Shown here: positions 17,074 through 24,676 of the stretch, piece after piece
Position numbering within the stretch: position 1 is the first letter of the stretch
Layout of the letters: each line of letters begins with the position of its first letter
NCBI GenBank assembly: GCA_947475315.1
Contig: CANJMY010000026.1
Span: 1 to 43,351, forward strand
DNA: 43,351 bases
Source of the DNA: Pseudomonadota bacterium
GTDB taxonomy: Bacteria; Myxococcota_A; UBA796; GCA-2862545
Direction of reading: 5' to 3'
Position numbers and translations under genes: made by a program
The notes under the pieces: generated by a model
Told to the model about the DNA's origin: nothing
Database searches by the model: none
The model's input: only the letters and a program-made list of their open reading frames with translations

Positions 17074-17856
17074 GTGATCCGCCACTTCCTCAACCCGCCC
17101 AACTGGTTCACGTCGGCCAGCCTGTTCTGCAGCAGCTACGCCATGATGCTGCTGCTCCAGACCGGTCCAAACCCGCCGTCGAGCGTGCTCATCCGCGCCT
17201 GCGTGCTGGTCGTGTTCGGCGGCATCTTCGACATGCTCGACGGCCGCGTCGCCCGGCTCACCCGTCGCTTCACCGAGTTCGGCGTTCAGCTCGACTCCTT
17301 GGCAGACATGCTCGGCTTTGGCCTGGCGCCCGCCATGATCGCCTGGACCTGGAAGCTGCACACGCTGGGGCCCATCGGGGTCGCCGCCTGCTTCTGGTAC
17401 GTGCTCGCCGCCGCTTTCCGACTGGCGCGCTTCAACGTGAATTCGGGTCGAAGCACCTGGCCTTACGCGGGCCACAGCCAGGGCCTCACGTCCACGCTGT
17501 CGGGCGGCATCCTGGTCACGACCATCTGGATGTCGAACGGCTACCTGGTCAACATCCTCAAGATGCCCGCCGGCGTCGTCGCCGGTCTGGTCGTCGTGCT
17601 CGGCCTGCTGATGGTGTCGTCCATCCCGTTCCGGAACTTCAAGGACGTGAAGGCCAACCCCAACGCACGCCGCTGGCTCGGGTTCGCGCTGGCGTCCTGC
17701 CTGACGGGCGCAGTGGCCTTTGACGCCAGCATGTGGTGGGGCGTGGGCGCCGCGCTCTACCTGGTGTGCGGTCTGGCCGACGGCATCGTGGTGCTCGCGC
17801 AGCACCGCCGCCTGGCGCTCATCGCCGGGGACGACGAAGAGGACGAGATCGAGTAG
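17074..17856 (+). CDS. pssA: CDP-diacylglycerol-serine O-phosphatidyltransferase
   Basis: An integral membrane enzyme of phospholipid synthesis that makes phosphatidylserine, the precursor of phosphatidylethanolamine. The 260-residue protein has the full CDP-alcohol phosphotransferase signature D56-G57-x2-A60-R61-x8-G70-x3-D74-x3-D78 and about seven or eight hydrophobic helices. The early FNVNSGRS-like segment and size fit the type II (PssA) subfamily better than PgsA. The start is GTG 17074, preceded by GAGGGGCAAG. No decarboxylase (psd) gene is adjacent. It faces lysC across a 147-base divergent promoter region. Confidence 0.88.
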   Translation: MIRHFLNPPNWFTSASLFCSSYAMMLLLQTGPNPPSSVLIRACVLVVFGGIFDMLDGRVARLTRRFTEFGVQLDSLADMLGFGLAPAMIAWTWKLHTLGPIGVAACFWYVLAAAFRLARFNVNSGRSTWPYAGHSQGLTSTLSGGILVTTIWMSNGYLVNILKMPAGVVAGLVVVLGLLMVSSIPFRNFKDVKANPNARRWLGFALASCLTGAVAFDASMWWGVGAALYLVCGLADGIVVLAQHRRLALIAGDDEEDEIE

Positions 17857-17895
17857 GTCAGACCGCCTCGCGCACCAGCGCGATAGACGAGCACC

Positions 17896-18345
17896 ATGAC
17901 CAACAACGACGCCCTCCGCAGCATCGCCTACCTCCTCCAAATCAGCGACTCCAAGGTCGTGGAGGTCGTGGCCCTCGGCGGCGGAAGCACCACCTTGGAA
18001 GACATCCTCGCCTACATGAAGCGCGAGGAGGATCCCGAGCACGTCCCCTGCCCGCACAAGGTGATGGCGCACTTCCTCAACGGCTTGGTGATCTTCAAGC
18101 GCGGCCGCCTGGAGGGCGCGCCCGACGCGCCGGTCGAGGTGCCCGTCACCAACAACCTCATCCTCAAGAAGCTGCGCGTGGCGTTCGAGCTGACCGACGA
18201 CGGCATCGCGACGATCCTGGCGAAGGCCGGGCTGTCGGTGTCCAAGTCGGAGCGCAGCGCGTTCTTCCGCCGGCCGGACCACCGAAACTACCGCGAGTGC
18301 GGAGATCAGGTCCTGCGCAACGTGATCAGGGGCCTGACGCGCTGA
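17896..18345 (+). CDS. DUF1456 (YehS-like) protein
   Basis: A 149-residue cytosolic protein with two copies of the DUF1456 helical module: MTNNDALRSIAYLLQI at the start and TNNLILKKLRVAFEL near residue 80. The function of the family is unknown. The gene begins 39 bases after pssA and is probably co-transcribed. Its 3' end overlaps the convergent SGNH hydrolase gene by 20 bases, so the two transcripts are antisense at their ends. Confidence 0.85.
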   Translation: MTNNDALRSIAYLLQISDSKVVEVVALGGGSTTLEDILAYMKREEDPEHVPCPHKVMAHFLNGLVIFKRGRLEGAPDAPVEVPVTNNLILKKLRVAFELTDDGIATILAKAGLSVSKSERSAFFRRPDHRNYRECGDQVLRNVIRGLTR

Positions 18346-19408
18346 CGGGAGCGGCGGGCGGCTCCATCGCCTGCAGCGCCTTCACCAGCTCGGCCGCCGC
18401 GATCGCGTGGGCCTCGGGCGACCAGTGGGTGACCTCCAGCAGGTCGACCCCGCGATCGCGTGCGTCGCGCAGCACCGGGCGCAGGTCGAGGCAGCGCACG
18501 CCGTCGAGCGCGCACGCCTCGTCGAAGGCCGGGGCGTGGAAGTCGGCGTCCAGGTCACGCACGTACGGCAGCGTGCCCGGCAGATGCACCAGCAGCAGCT
18601 GCGCTCCCGACGTGCGGGACTCGCTCGCCATCGCCGAGATCAACGCCACGGCCAGGGGTGTCGCCTCGGCCCAGCCGCGCACGGCCCACTTCCCGGTCGC
18701 CACCGCGAGCAGGTCCAGGCTCCGCACGCGCGAGTGATCGAGGCGGCGCAGCTCGTCAGGGCTCGGCACCGGCGCGCCGGTCAGCGCCAACGCGCCGGCT
18801 CGCAGCACGAAGCGCGGCTTACGCGCGAAGTGGAAGTCGAACAGGTTGCGCTCGAGGTCGTCGCCGACAAAGCCGACCACCACCACGTCCGGATGCAAGC
18901 CAAGCCCGACCTCGCGCAGCGTCAGCAGCGCCTGATCCTGGCCGTAGCCGTTCACGCCGAGGTTCACGATCTCGGTGGCTGGGAGCGCGCGCTCGGCGGC
19001 CGACAGCCAGACGTCCTCGTCGTTCACCTCCGCGCCAAACGTGAATGAATCCCCGACCGCCACGACGCGGCGCGTGCCGCTCGGCGCGGTTGCGCTCACC
19101 TCTCCGATACGCCGCGCGCCGATCGCGTTGACGGTCTCGGTGCGTAGAGGCCCGCCGATGGTCCAGGGCCGGGTGCGCGTCCCCGGCGCGTTCGCCCAGC
19201 CCCGCGTGGCGCTCCACATCTTCTCGGGCGTCGCACCCTCGGCGATCTGGCCGAGCAGCACGGCTGGCCGCACCGCGTCGCCCAGCACCGGGAGGTGGAG
19301 CAGACCGCCCGCCAGGGCCGCGCGCACCGTGCCCTCGAAGAGCGCCGCGGCGAGGCACAGGCCCGCAGCCCCTCGCGCCCCCGCCACCATGAAACCACGC
19401 CAAGCCAT
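18326..19408 (-). CDS. Membrane-anchored SGNH/GDSL hydrolase
   Basis: A 360-residue protein with an N-terminal hydrophobic helix (about residues 7-30), probably a signal anchor, and a periplasmic SGNH hydrolase domain. The nucleophile is S121 in VAVGDSFTFG; an oxyanion segment NLGVNGYGQDQ follows. The C-terminal histidine is H328 or H334 in HWSPEAH. Such enzymes are esterases or acyltransferases acting on lipids or polysaccharides; the substrate cannot be told. I choose ATG 19408, although the frame is open to 19741; GGGAA lies about 10 bases upstream. A TGCTAGGGT element lies 25 bases before the start. Divergent from the NRAMP-like gene. Confidence 0.78.
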   Translation of the reverse strand: MAWRGFMVAGARGAAGLCLAAALFEGTVRAALAGGLLHLPVLGDAVRPAVLLGQIAEGATPEKMWSATRGWANAPGTRTRPWTIGGPLRTETVNAIGARRIGEVSATAPSGTRRVVAVGDSFTFGAEVNDEDVWLSAAERALPATEIVNLGVNGYGQDQALLTLREVGLGLHPDVVVVGFVGDDLERNLFDFHFARKPRFVLRAGALALTGAPVPSPDELRRLDHSRVRSLDLLAVATGKWAVRGWAEATPLAVALISAMASESRTSGAQLLLVHLPGTLPYVRDLDADFHAPAFDEACALDGVRCLDLRPVLRDARDRGVDLLEVTHWSPEAHAIAAAELVKALQAMEPPAAPVSASGP

Positions 19409-19433
19409 CCGAGTCGTTCCCGATTCCGGCGCC

Positions 19434-19442
19434 ACCCTAGCA
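19434..19442 (-). promoter_or_regulatory. TGCTAGGGT, extended -10-like element
   Basis: Read on the minus strand, TGC-TAGGGT ends 25 bases before the SGNH hydrolase start. It belongs to the recurring TGCTAG set. Confidence 0.35.
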
Positions 19443-19541
19443 CACCCGGTCGGGCTCCGAGCGCGGTGGGGCCGGCGTCGCCGCTGCCCCCACCGTTCTG
19501 CTCGTGCTGGCACGGGTGGTGATAGGTCAGCCCTCCGACCC

Positions 19542-20870
19542 TTGGAGGCCGCCATCACCTGGCTGAAGCGCAAGCACGCCGGTGCGCCTCCCCACGCGGT
19601 CGCGCACCACCGTCGTGGCGTCGCCGCGCGGTTCGCCAGCCTGCGCGCGACCGGCGGCGGCGCGCTCACGGCGTTCCTCGCCGTGCTGGGCCCCGGCCTG
19701 CTCGCCGGGCTGTCGGACGACGACCCTGCCGGCATCACCACCTACTCGGTGCTCGGCGCGGACTTCGGCTACACGCTGCTGTGGATCATCCCCGCGTCGA
19801 CGGTGCTGCTGATCCAGTTCCACATGCTCGCGGTCCGCATCGGCGCGGCGACGGGCAAGGGCTTCGTGGCGTCGATCCGGGCGCGGTGGGGTCGGAGCTG
19901 GGGCTACTTCGCCGTGGTCGGCCTGCTGTTCGCCAACTTCGGCACGATCGTCGCCGAGTACGCGGGGGTGGCGGCGGCCGGCGAGCTGATCGGCGTGCCG
20001 GCCTGGGCGAGCGCGCCGGTGGCCGGGGTGCTGATCTCGCTCGTGGTGGTGCTCGGCTCCTTCCACCGCGTGGAGCGCGTGCTGCTGGCGATTTCGTCGC
20101 TGCTGTCGCTGTACCTGGTCGACGGCCTGCTCGCGAAGCCCGACTGGGGCGAGGTCGCGCGTCACTCGCTCATCCCCTCGATGCCCACCAGCACGGCAGG
20201 CTGGGTTGCCATCGCCGCCGCGCTTGGGACCACGCTGGCGCCGTGGGGCCTCGCGTTCATCCAGTCCTACGCCGTCGACAAGAAGATCACCGTGGCGTCG
20301 CTGCGCTGGGAGCGCGTGGACGTGCTCATCGGATCGATCCTCACCGGCGTGATCGGGCTCGCGATCGCCGTGTCCTGCGCGGCCACGCTCCACGCCGCCG
20401 GCGTGCACATCGAGGACGCCGGAGACGCGGCGGTCGCGCTGCGGCCGCTCGCGGGCAAGTTCGCCACCGTGTTCTTTGGCGCGGGGCTGCTGGGCGCGTC
20501 GCTGCTCGCGGCCGCGATCGTGCCGCTCGCCACCGCCTACTCCATCGCCGAGGGCACGGGGGAACCCGCCTCGCTCGACCTGGACTCGCACCACTTCCAT
20601 TGGTTCTACGCCGCGTTTGTGGGCCTGACGGTCGCGGCGGTGAGCGTGGTGTCTCTGCCCGACCTGCCGCTGATCCCGCTCATCTACATGAGCCAGGTGG
20701 TGAACGCCGTGCTGCTCCCGCTGCACGCGATCACGCTGGTGGTGCTCTCGAGCGACGTGTCCATCATGGGCGAGGCGCGCTCGGGGCCCTGGTCTCGCGC
20801 CGCGGGCTGGGTCAGCGTGGCGCTCATCGTCGCCTGCGTTGGCGCGCTCATCGTGAGCTGGCTCGGCTGA
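19542..20870 (+). CDS. NRAMP-family divalent metal transporter (DDDP/APW variant)
   Basis: An inner-membrane transporter of about 442 residues with about eleven hydrophobic helices. TM1 carries DDDPAG at 59-64 in place of the DPGN of classical Nramp proteins, and TM6 carries APW at 233-235 in place of the metal-binding MPH. It therefore belongs to an Nramp-related group with a different metal site, possibly favouring another cation such as magnesium. The start is uncertain: TTG 19542 has no ribosome site, while GGAGG at 19544-19548 is ideally placed for an ATC codon at 19554, which would be a very rare start. No ATG is in frame before the first helix. It is followed 56 bases later by the secreted-protein gene. 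Confidence 0.82.
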   Translation: MEAAITWLKRKHAGAPPHAVAHHRRGVAARFASLRATGGGALTAFLAVLGPGLLAGLSDDDPAGITTYSVLGADFGYTLLWIIPASTVLLIQFHMLAVRIGAATGKGFVASIRARWGRSWGYFAVVGLLFANFGTIVAEYAGVAAAGELIGVPAWASAPVAGVLISLVVVLGSFHRVERVLLAISSLLSLYLVDGLLAKPDWGEVARHSLIPSMPTSTAGWVAIAAALGTTLAPWGLAFIQSYAVDKKITVASLRWERVDVLIGSILTGVIGLAIAVSCAATLHAAGVHIEDAGDAAVALRPLAGKFATVFFGAGLLGASLLAAAIVPLATAYSIAEGTGEPASLDLDSHHFHWFYAAFVGLTVAAVSVVSLPDLPLIPLIYMSQVVNAVLLPLHAITLVVLSSDVSIMGEARSGPWSRAAGWVSVALIVACVGALIVSWLG

Positions 20871-20891
20871 GCGGTGCGCGTCCACGGACAG

Positions 20892-20900
20892 TGCTAGGCA
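20892..20900 (+). promoter_or_regulatory. TGCTAGGCA, extended -10-like element
   Basis: TGC-TAGGCA ends 26 bases before the start of the 319-residue secreted protein. Third member of the TGCTAG set. Confidence 0.33.
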
Positions 20901-20926
20901 CCGCTCACCCCCCTGGAGAGGTGTCC

Positions 20927-21886
20927 ATGCTCGCCTTGATGCCCGTCTTACTGTCGACGGTCGCGTTCGCCGAGCCGCCCGCGCCCGACCACGTCGCCCT
21001 GACCTTCGGCTGGCGAGCCGGCATGAAGGCCGTCGTCACCGCCACCGAGGTGCGCGACAACGGCGCGGGGCCCCTGCCCGCCACGGCGCTCAGCGCGTCG
21101 CTGGAGGTCCGCGACGCGGGAGAGGGCGCGCTGGAGCTGCGCTGGAGCAAGGCGAAGCAGTCCAAGGCGAGCAAGGACCCGACGCTCGGCGTGATGCTCT
21201 CCGCCTTCCACGGCGCGATGCCAGCCGAGAAGGTGGATGCCACCGGCGCCTGGAAGGGCTTGGTCGACCCGGACGCGGTCCGCCTGACGCTCGCCAAGAT
21301 CACCGACATGATGAGCGCGAAGCTCGCCGGAGACGTCGGCGACGACCCGAACGCCCGGGCCGCGCTCGACCTGCAGCGCACCGTGCTGGAGCACACGCTC
21401 TCGCCCCAGGTGATGTCGGGCCGCACCGAGAAGTCCTGGAACGACGAGGTCGGCTTCTGGCTCGGCGCCGACCTGGAGCTGGGCCAACTCTATGAGTTCG
21501 ACGCGGACCAGCCGACGCCCTCGGGTGGCACGCTCAAGCAGCACATCGCCTTCCGGGCGATCGAGCGCGCGCCGTGCGCCGCGGTCCAGGGCGCGCCGTC
21601 CTGCGTGCGCCTCACCATCCACACCGCCTCCGACCCGGACACCGTCCGCGCCATGACGCTCCAGGTCATGCAGCCCGCCCTGGCGGGGATGGGCCTGTCC
21701 GCCGACGCGCTCACCGAGGCCCGCGACGAGTCCACGCTCACCGTGCTCGTCGAGCCGTCCACGCTGCGCCCCTGGAGCGCGATGACCGAGCAGCGGACCA
21801 CGGTGACGGTGGACGCGCACGAGCCGAGCGGGCCGCAGACGACGACGCGCGTGACGACGCGCACCAAGACGTGGGCGTGGAAGTAG
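20927..21886 (+). CDS. Secreted protein of unknown function
   Basis: A 319-residue protein with a short signal peptide (LMPVLLSTVAFAEPP). The rest is a soluble alpha/beta protein with many alternating Thr/Val strands at the C-terminus (TTRVTTRTKTWAWK). Two Cys near the middle (ERAPCAAVQGAPSCVR) could form a disulfide. No domain is recognised; the layout recalls the DUF6263-like exported proteins seen in other bacteria, but I cannot establish that. ATG 20927 has GGAGAGG at ideal spacing. The stop is 18 bases from the convergent membrane-fusion gene. Confidence 0.75.
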   Translation: MLALMPVLLSTVAFAEPPAPDHVALTFGWRAGMKAVVTATEVRDNGAGPLPATALSASLEVRDAGEGALELRWSKAKQSKASKDPTLGVMLSAFHGAMPAEKVDATGAWKGLVDPDAVRLTLAKITDMMSAKLAGDVGDDPNARAALDLQRTVLEHTLSPQVMSGRTEKSWNDEVGFWLGADLELGQLYEFDADQPTPSGGTLKQHIAFRAIERAPCAAVQGAPSCVRLTIHTASDPDTVRAMTLQVMQPALAGMGLSADALTEARDESTLTVLVEPSTLRPWSAMTEQRTTVTVDAHEPSGPQTTTRVTTRTKTWAWK

Positions 21887-21904
21887 CTCGACTGCGCGGG
21901 GGGC

Positions 21905-24598
21905 TCAGCGCCCCGCCACCCCGATCCGCTTCGCCACGCTCTCCACCCAGCCGGTCCGGAACTTTTCGGCGATCAGCGCCTCCTCCGACGCCTTCACAGG
22001 CTTGCCCTCGGTCCACACGTCGCGGAACCAGCCGAGCGCGGTCTGCATGCGCACGTCGCGAATCGGGTCGTCGATCGGGGTGCGCAGCGCGGAGGCGATC
22101 ATCGCGGCGACCGAGCGGTCGTGGTCCTCCAGGCGATCGTAGCTGTAGGCGAGCGACTCCATCTCGTCGGCGGTCGACAGCTCGTCGTAGGGGATGCGCG
22201 TCCACTCCTCCAGCAGCGGGATGTTCTTGTTCTGCGTGTCGGTGTGCAGGTTGAGCGGCGCCCGGTACTCGATGCGCATGTTGTCGTCGGTGTTGCGCTC
22301 GATCCCCTTGGTCATGCCGTCGATCTCGGGGTGGGCGAAGGTCCAGTGCGCCAGCAGGTCGGTCGGCTCGTCGATGTCGACGCGCGCCAAGTCGTCGGCC
22401 ACGCCCTTGTAGGCCCACAGGCGGCTGGCGGACGCCACGGTGGGCGTCATCGGCTCGTCGGAGCCCAACAGCACCAGGTCCGCGTTCTCGGCGGCGCCGT
22501 ACACCAGCACGTACTTGTAGTTGTCGCTGAAGGTGGCGAGCAGGCTCTTGAGGTCGTCGTCGTCCATGGCGTAGAGCTGGAGCCACTGCGACCACACGCC
22601 GCCGGGCTTCAGGCGGGTCTTGCCCATCTGGAAGAACTCGGCGGTGAACAGGTTCGACACGCCCGTGAGCCAGGGGTTGGAGGGCTCGCTGACGATCACG
22701 TCGAACGATCCAGGCGCCGCGCGGAGCAGGTGGTTGCGGCCGTCGTTGAGCGTGAGCTGCAGGCGCGGGTCGTCGAGGATGGCGTGGTTCCAGCGCGAGA
22801 ACAGGCGCGTGGCGTCGACGATCGCGGGCTCCAGCTCGGCCACCTGCAGGCGCTGGATGTCGCTGACCTGGCTGACGGCGCCCGCCGTGATGCCGCTAGC
22901 GAGGCCAATGACCAGCACGTCGTCCACGTGCTTGGCGTACTGGAACGGCAGCACGCCCACCATGATCTGGGTCGACAGGTCGAAGTGCGTGCTGGCGTCC
23001 ACCTTGCCGTTGTTGGCGAGCCAGGTGTTGTCCTTCTCGTTGTCCTTGAGGTGGCCCACGGTGACCACGCTCGACAGGCCCTCTCGGTAGTAGAGCAGGT
23101 CGTGCGGCGCGACCGCGAAGTCGATCAGGCCCTGCCGCGTGTGGTTGTGGAACTGCGACACGTAGACCGGCATGCCCGCGGTCATCAGCAGCGGGTCCCA
23201 GCTGGGCGGGAACACCACACTCACCGCCGCCGTCGCCACCGCGCCCGCGATCACCGCGCGGCGAGCGCGCAGGTCGACCGCCTGCGTCCCCCGCCACGCG
23301 AGCCACGCCGCCAGCCCGTTGCAGCACGCGGCCAGCAGCACGGTGTCTCGCACCCACAGGTGCGGCAGCAGCACAAAGCCGGCCAGCGCCGCGCCGAACA
23401 CTCCACCCGCCGTGTTCCACGCGTAGATGCGACCGACCGCGCCGCCGACCTCGTCGGCGTTCGTGAGCGCGCCGCGCACGGACAGCGGGAACGCGATGCC
23501 CATCAGCAGGGCCGGCGGCGTCATCACCACGCCCGCGAGCAAGAGCGACACCAGCCACACGAAGGTGCCCGCCTTCTCGGCGTCAAACGCGTCGAACAAC
23601 CCGACGTACCAGAACGGCATCTGCGGGTAGAGGTGCATGGTGAGGATCGACGTGGCGGCCACGCCGACCTGCACGCCCGCGAGCGCGCGCAGCACCGCGT
23701 CCGTGCCGCCGCGCTCCCGCAGGCGATCGCCCCAGCGCCCGCCGACGCCGCCGCCCGCCGCGATGCCGATCAGGAAGGCGAGCAGCATGGTGCTGAACGC
23801 GTAGACGCTGCCGCCCAGCATCAGGGTCAGCACGCGGTACCAGGCCACCTCGTAGACCATGGCCGCGAAGCCCGCGACCATCGTGCTCAGCGACGCGGCG
23901 CGCACCACGGCGGTCATCGGCGCGCGGGGGCCGTCCTCAGTGACCGACAGCGGGATGTCGGCCGTCTGCCAGGCGACGCTCAGGGCCGCCAAGCCGAGCA
24001 GCACGTTCGCGCCAGCCGCCAGGCAGGTCGTGGTCCACAGGCCAAAGCCGGGCAGCAGCACAAAGCCCGCGAGCGCCGTCCCGAACACGGCGCCGGTGGT
24101 GTTGACCGCGTACAAGCGCCCGATCACCTCACCCGCCGCGCCCAGCCGCTCGGTCGCAAAGCGTGCCAGCAGCGGGAGCGTCGCGCCCATCATGGCGGTG
24201 GGGACCAGCAGCAGCGCCCCGACCATCGCGCACTGCGCCGCGCCGTAGGAGATGGGGCCCATGCCGCCCAGCGACAGGTAGACCGGCCGGATCGCCCCGA
24301 CCAGGCTCGGGAAGGCCAGCGCGAACAGGCCGATGCCGATCTCCAGCGCGCCGTAGACCGCCAGCGGCCGCGCGATCCGGTCCACCCGACGCGCCATGAG
24401 CGCGGCCCCGATCGCCAGCCCGGCCATGAACGCGGCCAGCACGGTCGCGATCGCGAACGTCGACGTGCCGAACACCAGGTGCAAGTCTCGGCTCCAGACC
24501 GTCTGGTAGACAAGGCCGGTTGCGCCGGACACAAAGAAGAGCGGCGCCAACGACGCGATGGCGACCTGACGGCGTAGGGCCGCGTCGACCTCGTCCAT
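21905..24598 (-). CDS. Membrane protein fused to a spermidine-synthase-like domain
   Basis: An 897-residue fusion. The first 520 residues or so form an MFS-like bundle of many helices, beginning LAPLFFVSGATGLVYQTVWSR. A SAM-binding spermidine-synthase-like domain follows, with the glycine loop VIGLASGITAG near 563 and DVIVSEPSNPW at 632-642. True aminopropyltransferases have an Asp-rich catalytic motif here (D-x-x-DP), so the SEPSNPW version suggests another reaction or substrate. About 130 helical residues follow at the C-terminus. I choose ATG 24598, preceded by GGGAG; the frame is open to 26815 but lies antisense to the TPR gene. This fused family is common in Myxococcota and other phyla, and its function is not established. 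Confidence 0.83.
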   Translation of the reverse strand: MDEVDAALRRQVAIASLAPLFFVSGATGLVYQTVWSRDLHLVFGTSTFAIATVLAAFMAGLAIGAALMARRVDRIARPLAVYGALEIGIGLFALAFPSLVGAIRPVYLSLGGMGPISYGAAQCAMVGALLLVPTAMMGATLPLLARFATERLGAAGEVIGRLYAVNTTGAVFGTALAGFVLLPGFGLWTTTCLAAGANVLLGLAALSVAWQTADIPLSVTEDGPRAPMTAVVRAASLSTMVAGFAAMVYEVAWYRVLTLMLGGSVYAFSTMLLAFLIGIAAGGGVGGRWGDRLRERGGTDAVLRALAGVQVGVAATSILTMHLYPQMPFWYVGLFDAFDAEKAGTFVWLVSLLLAGVVMTPPALLMGIAFPLSVRGALTNADEVGGAVGRIYAWNTAGGVFGAALAGFVLLPHLWVRDTVLLAACCNGLAAWLAWRGTQAVDLRARRAVIAGAVATAAVSVVFPPSWDPLLMTAGMPVYVSQFHNHTRQGLIDFAVAPHDLLYYREGLSSVVTVGHLKDNEKDNTWLANNGKVDASTHFDLSTQIMVGVLPFQYAKHVDDVLVIGLASGITAGAVSQVSDIQRLQVAELEPAIVDATRLFSRWNHAILDDPRLQLTLNDGRNHLLRAAPGSFDVIVSEPSNPWLTGVSNLFTAEFFQMGKTRLKPGGVWSQWLQLYAMDDDDLKSLLATFSDNYKYVLVYGAAENADLVLLGSDEPMTPTVASASRLWAYKGVADDLARVDIDEPTDLLAHWTFAHPEIDGMTKGIERNTDDNMRIEYRAPLNLHTDTQNKNIPLLEEWTRIPYDELSTADEMESLAYSYDRLEDHDRSVAAMIASALRTPIDDPIRDVRMQTALGWFRDVWTEGKPVKASEEALIAEKFRTGWVESVAKRIGVAGR

Positions 24599-24676
24599 GG
24601 CGACTCCCGGGTGCGGTCCACCCTTGACCCGCGCGGTCGCCCGTGGGAAGGGGTGCGTCTCTCCCCGAACGGTCGA

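Noticed and set aside
22121..24577. Plus-strand frame of 818 codons opposite the membrane/spermidine-synthase gene
   Set aside because: Composition is almost only Arg, His, Val, Gln and Ala with no domain; it mirrors the real gene.
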